From positions 1-35,601 of the forward strand of contig JACPPA010000059.1 of NCBI GenBank assembly GCA_016191285.1: a stretch of DNA of 35,601 bases. Direction: 5' to 3'. Position 1 is the first letter of the stretch. Each line of letters begins with the position of its first letter. The DNA comes from Gammaproteobacteria bacterium (GTDB lineage: Bacteria; Pseudomonadota; Gammaproteobacteria; Ga0077536). Under the pieces are notes generated by a model. It worked only from the letters and a program-made list of their open reading frames with translations. It was not told where the DNA came from and made no database searches. Of the stretch, positions 8,000-15,842 are shown one piece after another. Position numbers and translations under genes: made by a program.

Positions 8000-8815
8000 T
8001 CAACGCTTAATGGCGGGCGCGGTCATCACGCCGCCGTTGGCGTTCTTGGCGAGGAACATCGTGAGGCCGATTGCGATCTCGGAGCCGTATTTGAGCTGCG
8101 GCAATCGTTGCTGTCGAAAACAGTCCGCGAGTCGCCATTCCATTGTCCTAAGTTCTCCTTGGGAGACGCGGTAGGCCGGCCAACTGGTATACGCCGAGCG
8201 TGCGCCCTCAACCTCGGTAAGCTTCGGCAACACCTGCAGACGGATCCGTTTGCCGGCCTCGCCATGACAGGTTGCACAGGCAAAATCGTGCGGACCGGCA
8301 CGATAGAAAAACGCGCCACGACCTAAATCGTAGGCGGCTTGCTCGGCCGGGTGCGTCAGCGACACTGCGACCTTGTGGCCGCGCGAAGCGGCGACAAGGT
8401 AGGCCGTCAGCGCCTCGAGTTCCGACTTCTTCGGACCATCACCGAAACGCGTCTTTAACAGTCGTTCTTCTGCGAACCCCTGCAACGTGACCATGCAGAA
8501 TACTAGACGTGACTCGAGATCCTGCACGCGTTGCGTGTCGTCGAACCAGCGCGGGAGTTGGGCATACGCGCCGTCGATCACGCCAGCGCCGAGACCGAGG
8601 TCACATTTGGACAACGCTACATTTTTCGGCCCGCGCGGCTGTTCCCACAAATTTTTTCCGCGCAATTGCCACAGCTCAGCGGGGTTTTCGTCGCCGAACA
8701 TCGCGTGGTATTCGGCGATTGCATCGACCGTCGACGTTTCTGCGCGCAGCGTCGCCGGACTGCTGACTATCAACACTGCCAGGCTCACGAGTGTGGTGCA
8801 ACGAATCATGCTCAT
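8000..8815 (-). CDS. soxA: SoxA, catalytic subunit of L-cysteine S-thiosulfotransferase (monoheme type)
   Basis: The 271-residue subunit starts at ATG 8815, five bases after AGGAG. The signal peptide runs to about residue 25. The C-terminal cytochrome domain has CATCH (180-184), and the active-site cysteine, expected as persulfide heme ligand, is C232 in ADCFRQQR. The N-terminal domain has no CxxCH; instead C71 (SKCDLG) and C107 (LVFCM) are placed for a disulfide, so this is the single-heme SoxA variant. It forms the SoxXA complex with the next gene. It lies downstream of soxZ, with the gap carrying its own ribosome site. Confidence 0.95.
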   Translation of the reverse strand: MSMIRCTTLVSLAVLIVSSPATLRAETSTVDAIAEYHAMFGDENPAELWQLRGKNLWEQPRGPKNVALSKCDLGLGAGVIDGAYAQLPRWFDDTQRVQDLESRLVFCMVTLQGFAEERLLKTRFGDGPKKSELEALTAYLVAASRGHKVAVSLTHPAEQAAYDLGRGAFFYRAGPHDFACATCHGEAGKRIRLQVLPKLTEVEGARSAYTSWPAYRVSQGELRTMEWRLADCFRQQRLPQLKYGSEIAIGLTMFLAKNANGGVMTAPAIKR

Positions 8816-8877
8816 AAGTTCTCCTTGCCCATTACCCGGCATGACGCCCGCAGATTGTTTGGCTTATACACAGCAAT

Positions 8878-9189
8878 TCACCCAATCGCGACTTCGTCGG
8901 TCCGGGTATCGCCGCCGGTGTCAGTCCAGGTGACGGTCAACTTGTCACCCTTTTTGGCATGACGAAAACGGAACGATAGGAAGGGATTTTTAGCGATCGA
9001 AGGTCCCCACTGCGCGGAGAGTACGGTACGGCCATTACAGGTTGCACCGATGCTAACGATGTAATGCGCAGGCACCGTATTTCCGTCGACATCCTTGCGC
9101 TGGCCGGTTTCCATGTCGTGCGCCATTAAAACCTTAACCTCCACGAGGTCGCCGATAAGCATGGCGCGAATTCGCATCGGATCTGCCAT
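8878..9189 (-). CDS. soxZ: SoxZ, partner of the thiosulfate carrier
   Basis: The 103-residue immunoglobulin-like protein forms the SoxYZ heterodimer and travels to the periplasm with the SoxY Tat signal. It has no signal of its own. Family strings are IRAMLIGDLVEVKVLMAHDMETGQRKD and GPSIAKNPFLSFRFRHAKKGDKLTVTWTDTGGD. ATG 9189 is preceded by AGAGGAGA. The soxY stop is 26 bases upstream. Confidence 0.96.
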   Translation of the reverse strand: MADPMRIRAMLIGDLVEVKVLMAHDMETGQRKDVDGNTVPAHYIVSIGATCNGRTVLSAQWGPSIAKNPFLSFRFRHAKKGDKLTVTWTDTGGDTRTDEVAIG

Positions 9190-9215
9190 CGATAAATCTC
9201 CTCTAAGTATTTCGC

Positions 9216-9683
9216 TCAGCCGCCACAGCCGCCGAGCGTGACCTTAACAAGCTTCGTCGCGTAAAAAGCACCGGCGTCGGTTTTAACGATTGCGTGGACG
9301 TTCGAACTTTCGGCTACCTTGACCCGCGTCGCGATAAACGGTTCGGTACCTTCGGGGATCGAAAAATCCGCGGTCATCACGTGGGGATTTTTTTCCACCA
9401 CCAGGATGATTGAACGCGTTTGCGGTAACTTGCTTTCGACCTCAAGCGGAACCACCGCACCGTTTTCGGCGATTTCCGGCGCCTTGAACGTGATGTCAGT
9501 TGACTGCTGGGGGTGGCTAATTCCCAACGCTTTGAACACCTCGTCCAGGGTCCGCGATTCGAACGCCGGTCGCGATTCCGCCGCCCAGCTGAGTGCGGAG
9601 CGCAAACCGAAACTCACCATTAGCGCGGATAATCCGACGCGGCACGTGACGTGGAAGAAAGCTCTTCGATGACTATTGATCAT
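9216..9683 (-). CDS. soxY: SoxY, sulfur-carrier subunit
   Basis: The 155-residue carrier ends in VTLGGCGG, so thiosulfate is bound covalently to C153 on the flexible C-terminal arm, the defining SoxY feature. The N-terminus SHRRAFF resembles a twin-arginine signal, as expected for co-export with SoxZ. I choose ATG 9683, eight bases after GGAG; a TTG two codons earlier is in frame but unlikely. The mature part shows the KAPEIAENGAVVPLEVE and ATRVKVAESSNVHAIVKT strands of the family. Confidence 0.96.
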   Translation of the reverse strand: MINSHRRAFFHVTCRVGLSALMVSFGLRSALSWAAESRPAFESRTLDEVFKALGISHPQQSTDITFKAPEIAENGAVVPLEVESKLPQTRSIILVVEKNPHVMTADFSIPEGTEPFIATRVKVAESSNVHAIVKTDAGAFYATKLVKVTLGGCGG

Positions 9684-9720
9684 GTGCAAGACTCCAGTGA
9701 CTACGGTGTGACTTGGAAGG

Positions 9721-10695
9721 CTATTCGCTCGGCGCGCCGGACTTAATCCAGTTTAAAATTGTTGCCAATGCAACATCCGAGATCTGAGATTGCGGCGGCA
9801 TTATCGCCGTGCCCCAGACGCCGGATCCGCCCTCTCTGATTTTCGCGGTCAGCTTAGCCGAGGCATCAGCGACTGCGGCGTAGCGCTTCGAAATATCCGT
9901 AAATGCCGGACCGACAATGCCTTGATCTCGGCCGTGGCACACGCCACAGCCATTGGCCTTCAATAATTCCGGTGCGCTCGCCGCGCCCGCAGCCGTTGAC
10001 GGCGAAGGAGCCGCACCCTGATCTTGCAGCGTAAATTGGCGAAACTGTGCCCGGATATCGCCGTACATCTGCTGCGTAAAATCGGGCGGAATTTCGGCGG
10101 ATATTTTCACTTCCTGCGCGCAATTCCGCATACACGCAACGTTGTGCACGTCAGGCTTGCCGTGCACGCTGCGCATTCCATGCGCCAAGGTAAAACCGTC
10201 GCGATTCGGCATTTTGACCTGCGGCAGACTTATTTCGTCGAGCACTGCGTCGGCCGACACTATTCCATTCAAGTTGAGTACGTAGGCGACGACCGCATAA
10301 ACCTCGTTTGGCGCCAGCGACTTGGAATTATTGAACGGCATGGCCCGATTAATGTAATCCCAAAGCGTGGTGGCGTAATTAAGCTTGCTCCCGACGGTCC
10401 GTTGCGGCGTGCTCGTTTTTAACGATCCGATACCGCCCGCCAGCGCGACGAATTGAGGGCTATCGCCAAACGTACCGTGACAAGCTGCACATTGCGCGTC
10501 ATAGATTATCTGTCCTTCCGCGACACTGCCACGACCCTTCGGCAGTCCAACTCCGTCCGGTCGCACGTCGATGTTCCAGTCTGCAATTTCGTCGGCGGTA
10601 ATCGCGCGACCCAAGGTATTCCAAGGCGCCGCTTGTCCGGTCCATGGGACCAATAGGCCAGCAAGTAGGATTACCCGGCGGTTAAACCTGGACAT
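9721..10695 (-). CDS. soxD: SoxD, diheme cytochrome c subunit of sulfane dehydrogenase
   Basis: The protein is 324 residues from ATG 10695; ATG 10704 is an alternative. Both overlap the soxC stop, so translation is coupled. A signal peptide ends near TGQAA. Two heme sites, CAACH (69-73) and CGVCH (250-254), lie in two cytochrome domains. The linker carries GFTLAHGMRSVHGKPDVHNVACMRNC, typical of SoxD. It accepts electrons from SoxC during six-electron oxidation of the SoxY-bound sulfane and passes them to small cytochromes. A longer open frame upstream runs inside soxC and is not used. Confidence 0.95.
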   Translation of the reverse strand: MSRFNRRVILLAGLLVPWTGQAAPWNTLGRAITADEIADWNIDVRPDGVGLPKGRGSVAEGQIIYDAQCAACHGTFGDSPQFVALAGGIGSLKTSTPQRTVGSKLNYATTLWDYINRAMPFNNSKSLAPNEVYAVVAYVLNLNGIVSADAVLDEISLPQVKMPNRDGFTLAHGMRSVHGKPDVHNVACMRNCAQEVKISAEIPPDFTQQMYGDIRAQFRQFTLQDQGAAPSPSTAAGAASAPELLKANGCGVCHGRDQGIVGPAFTDISKRYAAVADASAKLTAKIREGGSGVWGTAIMPPQSQISDVALATILNWIKSGAPSE

Positions 10696-11992
10696 CGCGT
10701 ACATCACCGCTGTCAGTAACCTGCCAGGTTTGAATTCCGTTGTTGTGGTAAATCGAATGCGTGCCGCGCACCTCCCGCAATTGGCGGATTGTCGGTTGCA
10801 CATACCCCGTGTCGTCGATACATCGGCTCTGCAACAGCGTCGGCGCACCGTCCCAGCTCCAGTCACACCGGAACCGCGTTAAGCTCTTGGGCATTATCGG
10901 TTCTTGTAATCGCGTAGGCCGCCAGTTACGCCCGCCGTCGGTGGAGACGTCGACACGCTTGATACGCCCGCGGCCCGACCACGCAAGACCCGTAATCTGA
11001 TAGTAACCACCCTTATCCATTAACTGTTGACCGCCGGATGGCGAGGTGATCACCGATTTGGCTTCCTGGATATACGTGTACTGGCGGCTCGATCCATCAG
11101 GCATCAGATCGGTGTAGTGAATCGTTTCCTCTCGCGTATGCCAAGGCTGATCGCCGATCTTGATTCGGCGCAACCATTTGACGCTCGACACACCCTGGAC
11201 GCCGGGTACTATCAGGCGAACCGGATAGCCGTTTTCGGGCCGTAGCATCTCGCCGTTTTGACCGTAGACAACCAACACATCGTCAAGCGCCATCTCAATG
11301 GGCAGCGTACGTGTCAGCCCAGCCGCATCCGCGCCTTCGGCAAGGATGAACTTGGCGCGTTTCGCGTCGTAGCCAACATCATCGAGGAGCGTCGATAACG
11401 GGACGCCGGTGTACTCGGCGCACGACAACATGCCGTGCGTGTATTGCACGGTGGGTGCCGCGACCGCTGCCCACTCCATCGCCGAATTGGCGCCGCACTC
11501 CAGAAAGTGGACACGCGATACCGACGGGAACCGCAAAATGTCCTCCATCGTGTAGATCTTTGACTGTTTGGCCAAGCCGTGCACAACCAGTCGATGCCGA
11601 TACGGATCCACTTCCGGCAAGCCGTTGTGGTTACGCTCGAAATGGAGACCATTAGGCGTAATGATGCCAAAGAGATTCTGTAACGGCGTAAAGGCCACGG
11701 ACGATTCCGATGTGGTCGTGAGGCCCGGGTTAATCCGGCGAATGATGTTCGACTCGTAATGCGACGGCAGTCCATAGGGTTGCGACGCGACCGGTTTGCC
11801 GAGTTGCTTCGACCACGGCGGTACAGCGAGGCGCTGAACAGCCTTGTCGGCGGCGGTTGCGCGAACGCCAAATAACGCCGCAGCCGTGCCCACGATCCCA
11901 CCAAGGAGTCGCCGCCGCTCTTCATACTGTGGTGAGAGCTTATTCTCGGACGCGGCAATCACCCGACCGGGTCTCAATGATTGTTCCTGCAT
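10682..11992 (-). CDS. soxC: SoxC, molybdenum subunit of sulfane dehydrogenase
   Basis: The 436-residue enzyme starts at ATG 11992 with GGAG eight bases upstream. An upstream in-frame ATG at 12037 would add 15 residues without a ribosome site. A Tat-like segment (EERRRLLGGIVGTAAALFG, from about residue 25) gives periplasmic export. The sulfite-oxidase fold is clear, with the molybdopterin cysteine C166 in VHFLECGANSAMEW, and YPVRLIVPGVQGVSSVKWLRRI and the C-terminal dimerisation domain. With SoxD it oxidises the SoxY-cysteine sulfane to the sulfone level, so the full Sox cycle should yield sulfate without stored sulfur. First gene of the operon. Confidence 0.96.
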   Translation of the reverse strand: MQEQSLRPGRVIAASENKLSPQYEERRRLLGGIVGTAAALFGVRATAADKAVQRLAVPPWSKQLGKPVASQPYGLPSHYESNIIRRINPGLTTTSESSVAFTPLQNLFGIITPNGLHFERNHNGLPEVDPYRHRLVVHGLAKQSKIYTMEDILRFPSVSRVHFLECGANSAMEWAAVAAPTVQYTHGMLSCAEYTGVPLSTLLDDVGYDAKRAKFILAEGADAAGLTRTLPIEMALDDVLVVYGQNGEMLRPENGYPVRLIVPGVQGVSSVKWLRRIKIGDQPWHTREETIHYTDLMPDGSSRQYTYIQEAKSVITSPSGGQQLMDKGGYYQITGLAWSGRGRIKRVDVSTDGGRNWRPTRLQEPIMPKSLTRFRCDWSWDGAPTLLQSRCIDDTGYVQPTIRQLREVRGTHSIYHNNGIQTWQVTDSGDVRDVQV

Positions 11993-12124
11993 TGTCTCGA
12001 CTCCACGTTCATGAATATGAAGAGACACCGTGAGCACCTTCTGCGGCCATCGCGCACGCGATACGCGCGATCCATGGCGGCAGGTGAGTTCGATACATGA
12101 ACTTTTCCTCGATCGCCATAATTT

Positions 12125-12156
12125 ATTATATACCCCTACGGGTATTAGTATGACAA
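12125..12156 (-). promoter_or_regulatory. Putative sigma-70-type promoter of the sox operon
   Basis: On the minus strand TTGTCA (12156-12151) is followed after 18 bases by TATATA (12132-12127), or after 20 bases by TATAAT (12130-12125). It points to soxC and leaves a leader of about 120-130 nt. It is the only good -35/-10 pair I see upstream of the seven tightly packed sox genes. The spacer holds a palindrome, listed separately. Confidence 0.6.
12130..12145. promoter_or_regulatory. Palindromic operator of CsoR-family type in the sox promoter
   Basis: The sequence ATACCC-CTAC-GGGTAT is a perfect six-base-arm inverted repeat with a four-base centre. ATACCC/GGGTAT arms around a short GC-bearing centre are the known operator form of CsoR/CstR-type repressors (established for the family; the exact match to this protein is inference). 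It occupies the promoter spacer and overlaps one -10 option, so binding should block RNA polymerase. The only CsoR-family gene in the window is at 5328-5603, in the same block. Confidence 0.65.
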
Positions 12157-12278
12157 TATAGAAATCGCCTCACTTCATGTCAATAAGGTAGTGGTCTTGC
12201 CGTCGGCGTCGAGGCGCTCGCAGCGACGTCAATTCGAGCCATTCGAGCGTAACAGCCTCGACTGATCGATGCGATTGC

Positions 12279-12294
12279 GGTTAATCGATTAACC
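12279..12294. promoter_or_regulatory. Perfect 16-bp palindrome of unknown use
   Basis: GGTTAATCGATTAACC is fully self-complementary and sits about 125 bp upstream of the sox -35 and upstream of the decayed Rieske fragment. It could be a dyad for a dimeric regulator. Nothing else identifies it. Confidence 0.35.
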
Positions 12295-12354
12295 AGCGAC
12301 GGAAAGTATGCCGGGTCGTTAATTTCGTTCTTGCCGAGAAGGCGCCTTGCGGCA

Positions 12355-12501
12355 CTCAACCTCCTCTTCTATCGCACGCCGCAAGGTGAGGTGACTGCAC
12401 TCGCCGATCGCTACCCGCATCGGCTGACGCCGTTATCGCGCGGCAGGATTGTCGGCAATATCCCATCGCCCAACAGCGGAAATGATCCACCATTGATGTG
12501 A
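12355..12501 (+). pseudogene. Rieske-type oxygenase alpha subunit, N-terminal fragment
   Basis: The frame LNLLFYRTPQGEVTALADRYPHRLTPLSRGRIVGN matches the start of the Rieske [2Fe-2S] domain of VanA-like oxygenases (usual form LYRTxxGxxxALxDRCPHRxxPLSxGR). The first cluster cysteine is replaced by tyrosine (RYPHR), and the frame stops after 48 codons, before the second CxxH half. No start codon or remaining domain is present, so it is a relic. Confidence 0.6.
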
Positions 12502-12526
12502 ATGTGTTTAATACTGGCAACACAAT

Positions 12527-12604
12527 GTGGGAACCCACTTCGTGGGAGCCGCTTTAGCGGCGAATCTCATTAAATTCCCTTTCGCGGCTAAAGCCACTCC
12601 CACC
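12527..12604. repeat. REP pair (BIME-like), unit 1
   Basis: Begins TGTGGGAACCCACTTCGTGGG, then GAGCCGCTTTAGCGGCGAA, an AT-rich centre, and the inverted TTCGCGGCTAAAGCCACTCCCACC. GTGGGAGC...GCTCCCAC arms with internal GCCGCTTTAGCGGC stems are typical of REP palindromes of gammaproteobacteria, which are moved by RAYT (TnpA-REP) enzymes. No RAYT gene is in the window. Confidence 0.8.
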
Positions 12605-12637
12605 AGAATGACCCATCCATCGCTGAAGGTTCGTTAT

Positions 12638-12717
12638 TGTGGGAACCCACATTGTGGGAGCCGCTTTAGCGGCGAATCCTCATTAAATTCCCTTTCGCGG
12701 CTACAGCCGCTCCCACC
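12638..12717. repeat. REP pair (BIME-like), unit 2
   Basis: A near-identical second copy of the unit at 12527-12604, 33 bp further on, differing by a few bases (CACATTG for CACTTCG; ACAGCCGCT for AAAGCCACT). Same orientation, so the two form a direct tandem of inverted pairs between the GGDEF/EAL gene's 3' end and the sox operon's upstream region. Confidence 0.8.
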
Positions 12718-12787
12718 TTGGCAATCGACCGATTTTTGCAAGACCAGATTGATTGGGTGTCCCCGCTTCGTGCAATCCGCGTTGCGA

Positions 12788-15163
12788 TTAATTCATGCGG
12801 CGCGACGCGGCGCGACGCGGCGCGCGAGCGAAGTCGGCGAGCCACTGTTCGAACTTATCGACCGCGAGCGGCCGGCAGATGTGATAGCCCTGTGCGATGT
12901 CGCAGCCGAGCTCGCCTAGCAGTTGCAGGGTTTCTTCGCAGTCGACACCCTCGGCGACTACTTTCAGATCCATATTGTGTCCGAGATCTATGGTGCTGCG
13001 CACGATGACGGCATCGTCGTGGTCCTTATTCATATTCAGCACGAAGCTCTTGTCGATCTTCAATTCATCGACGGGCAGCCGCTTGAGATACGCAAGCGAT
13101 GAATAGCCCGTGCCGAAGTCGTCGATCGACAGATGCAAACCCATGTTGTGCAGTTCTTCTATGACTTGCTGCGCGCGGATCGGGTCATCCATGATCGCGC
13201 TTTCGGTGATCTCGAGCCAGATCCAATCGGGATTGACCCCGTACCGTTTCAGTAGCCGCGCGATGTGTTGGGTTAGGTCGGGATTCAGCAGATCGCGGGC
13301 CGAGATGTTGACACACATATTCAGTTCGAGACCGCGCAGGCGCCAGGCGGCCGTTTGTTTGAGCGCTGTGTCGAGCACCCATTGCGTGATCACGCGGATA
13401 TAGCCGGTTTGTTCCGCAAACGGGATAAATTCATCGGGAGCAACGAAACCGCGGCGCGGGTGCTGCCAGCGCAGCAGCGCCTCGACGTAGGTGATCTGTC
13501 CCGCGGCGATATCGAGTTTGGGTTGATAGTACAGAACCAACTCGTCATTTTCGGTCGCCTGCCTGAGTTCACTCAGCAGCGACAGTCGTTCAGGACTCTG
13601 ATCGTAGCTGACGTCGTATTCGGCGAATCCAGACTTGTTGCGTTTGGCGACGGCCATCGACAGATCGACGCGACTCATCAGCGTCAGAACCTCTTGCCCA
13701 TGTTGAGGACAGCTGACGATGCCGATGCTGGCAGCTACGTCGACGGTATGGCCCTCGATCGAGAGAGCTGCTTCAAGAACCTTCAGGACACGATTCGCGA
13801 TCTCGCGGGCGCCAACGAGATCGGCAGCCGGTAGCAGAATCGCGAACTCGTCGCCGCCCAGACGGGCGAGCGTATCCGTCTGCCGCAGCAGCGCACTCTG
13901 GATCCGCAACGCCACCTGCTGCAACAGCAGATCGCCATTCGCATGTCCTAGCGTGTTATTCACGTAGTTGAAGTTGTCCAGATCGAGAGTCAGCACACTG
14001 ATTGCCGTACCGCTGCGCTTCGCGCTCGTGATCGCCTGTTGCAGACGCTCGTTAAACAAGGCGCGATTCGGCAGCCGGGTCAGTGGATCGCGATAGGCCA
14101 GATCCATGATCGTCGCTTCGCGCGTGGCGATGTCCGTGCGCATATGGTGCAACGCCGCCGCGAGTTCGCCGACTTCGTCCTGCTTGGTCACCGCGATCGG
14201 CTCGCTATAGTCGCCCTTGGCAATTCGCCGAGCAACATCGGACAACGTACTCAACGGCCCAGTAATGCCGCGCGCGATCGCCACACTGCCGAGCACCGTG
14301 GCCGCAAGTCCCAACGCCGCAAGCGCAGCGAGGAGGTTACGCAGTTGATCGAAGGGTTGGAGCGCTTCGTGCAATGAGCGCTGAAGCACGGCAACCGCTG
14401 GCTCGCCGTTTTCGATCATGAGCGGTGCGAGCAGGGTTAGATCCTTGGCAATGACAGTGGGCCGGCCAGAGTAGTCGTTGGCGGCTGTGAGCAACGGCAT
14501 CAAACTCGTCTTTAGTCGAGGCTGCGCCGCCTTGTCGATCGTGGTAGCGATCAGATGCCAATCGTTGTTCGCGGCGCGCGCCAACACCGAGACTTGCAAG
14601 GAAGTGAGCGCGCCGAGATCGCGCGCTCCCGAGTCATTGACCGCGAAACCCATTGCCACCCAACCGATGACCGCTGGCGCACGTACGGCCACGAGTACTA
14701 GCTGATAGAGCCGATCTCCGGTGCTCACTATGCCCGAAGCACGCCCGGTTGCCCGTGCTCGCTCGAGCAGCGCGGGGTAACCGAACCGACCGGGCGTCGC
14801 GTCCTCGTCGAGCGTGTTCGCGGTAAGATTGCCGTCCGGATCGATCATCATCATGAGATTCGCATGGATCCGCCGGCCGTGATTCTCCAAGGCCGACAAC
14901 AACGTGTCGCGGTCGCGGGTCGCGACCGCCTCGCGAAACGCAAAGTCGGCAGCCAGCACGCCGGCTGCTTGCTCCAGCTGATGGCTCTTGTCCGACAGCG
15001 TACGGCGGAGCACGCGATCGCCGATCAGCAGTTCTTCGGCAATCTGCGCCTGCGCGTTCCGGTTGATGAAGAAGTTCATTACGCCCAGTCCGGCGATCGA
15101 GATCAGTAGCGACAGCACGGTATAGAACGCGACGATTCGACTGCGCAGACGATGCAAACGCAT
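12788..15163 (-). CDS. Membrane-anchored bifunctional diguanylate cyclase/phosphodiesterase (sensor-HAMP-GGDEF-EAL)
   Basis: The protein has 791 residues: TM1 about 10-33, a periplasmic CACHE-like sensor about 35-270, TM2 about 275-297, HAMP about 298-350, GGDEF domain about 355-515, EAL domain about 530-780. The cyclase motif GGDEF is intact (436-440) and an RxxD inhibitory site (R427-D430) lies five residues before it. The EAL signature is EALLR (561-565) with SIDDFGTGYSS (679-689) and LKIDKSF, so both activities look possible. ATG 15163 lies seven bases after the stop of the blue-copper gene, third in a globin/cupredoxin/GGDEF-EAL operon. The C-terminus (RAPRRAASRRMN) is coded by an imperfect 10-bp repeat of GCGGCGCGAC near 12797-12825. 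Confidence 0.93.
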   Translation of the reverse strand: MRLHRLRSRIVAFYTVLSLLISIAGLGVMNFFINRNAQAQIAEELLIGDRVLRRTLSDKSHQLEQAAGVLAADFAFREAVATRDRDTLLSALENHGRRIHANLMMMIDPDGNLTANTLDEDATPGRFGYPALLERARATGRASGIVSTGDRLYQLVLVAVRAPAVIGWVAMGFAVNDSGARDLGALTSLQVSVLARAANNDWHLIATTIDKAAQPRLKTSLMPLLTAANDYSGRPTVIAKDLTLLAPLMIENGEPAVAVLQRSLHEALQPFDQLRNLLAALAALGLAATVLGSVAIARGITGPLSTLSDVARRIAKGDYSEPIAVTKQDEVGELAAALHHMRTDIATREATIMDLAYRDPLTRLPNRALFNERLQQAITSAKRSGTAISVLTLDLDNFNYVNNTLGHANGDLLLQQVALRIQSALLRQTDTLARLGGDEFAILLPAADLVGAREIANRVLKVLEAALSIEGHTVDVAASIGIVSCPQHGQEVLTLMSRVDLSMAVAKRNKSGFAEYDVSYDQSPERLSLLSELRQATENDELVLYYQPKLDIAAGQITYVEALLRWQHPRRGFVAPDEFIPFAEQTGYIRVITQWVLDTALKQTAAWRLRGLELNMCVNISARDLLNPDLTQHIARLLKRYGVNPDWIWLEITESAIMDDPIRAQQVIEELHNMGLHLSIDDFGTGYSSLAYLKRLPVDELKIDKSFVLNMNKDHDDAVIVRSTIDLGHNMDLKVVAEGVDCEETLQLLGELGCDIAQGYHICRPLAVDKFEQWLADFARAPRRAASRRMN

Positions 15164-15170
15164 GTCAGAC

Positions 15171-15842
15171 CTATTCCAGCGGCGGTGGTACGGGCGCGTC
15201 CGGCTCCACTTTCAGCGTCACCGCGGCGCTGGCGCCCTGCGCGCGAACGGCGATCGGCTGGCTGACGGCGGCTGTGCTCGGCATGCGGAAATGCCACACG
15301 TGAAGGGTGTAATCGGCCGGCGGAACGCCGCCGAGTGTCGCTTTGCCTGTTGCGTCGGTAAGCGCGTGATAGGGGCTGTCAACAACGTAGACATAGGCGA
15401 TCATGCCGTCGTGGATGTTGCAACCAAGGGTGACGATCCCCGGTCTCTCGAACCTCACCGGTTTGGCTGGGATGCCAGAATAAAGTTTCAGTTCAAAGAC
15501 CTTCGCCGGTGAAAACGAATAAACGTGGTGCTTGATGTTGTCCTTATTCGGGAAAGTCACTTCAGCACCGGCCTCGACGATACTGACCTTCGGCAGAAAC
15601 GCTTTGGCGACCTGGTCGATCACGGCTGGCGTGGGGCTGGCCGGGGACGCGCCGGACTTCGGCACCACGAACACCACCGCATTCTCGAGGGCCGCGCCGA
15701 GCTGATCGTGGACGACCAGCTCGACAGTGGCGGCGTGACAGGGTAGACCGCTACCAGCATGCAGCATAAAACCCACCGCAAGCACGCGCAGCCGGCCCGC
15801 GACGCGGCGTGTCTGGCATGCCGTCTCCGCTAAGCGCAGCAC
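15171..15842 (-). CDS. Secreted blue-copper (cupredoxin) protein, 'methylamine utilization'-like
   Basis: The 223-residue protein has a signal peptide ending near LPCHAA. The cupredoxin domain at about residues 40-155 shows type-1 copper ligands: H106 in NIKHHVYSFS and C141, H144, M147 in LGCNIHDGM. A C-terminal carboxypeptidase-regulatory-like beta fold (ALTDATGKATLGGVPPADYTLHVWH) follows, and a proline-rich end. It is probably a periplasmic electron carrier or copper-based sensor. The name 'methylamine utilization' is by family habit only; no amine dehydrogenase is here. The start is the GTG at 15842 overlapping the last codons of the globin gene; an ATG at 15767 would remove half of the signal peptide. 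Confidence 0.85.
   Translation of the reverse strand: MLRLAETACQTRRVAGRLRVLAVGFMLHAGSGLPCHAATVELVVHDQLGAALENAVVFVVPKSGASPASPTPAVIDQVAKAFLPKVSIVEAGAEVTFPNKDNIKHHVYSFSPAKVFELKLYSGIPAKPVRFERPGIVTLGCNIHDGMIAYVYVVDSPYHALTDATGKATLGGVPPADYTLHVWHFRMPSTAAVSQPIAVRAQGASAAVTLKVEPDAPVPPPLE

Noticed and set aside
9721-10866. Longer version of soxD starting at 10866.
   Set aside because: The extra residues are the antiparallel-free out-of-frame reading of soxC and lack a signal peptide; the signal peptide begins at 10695.
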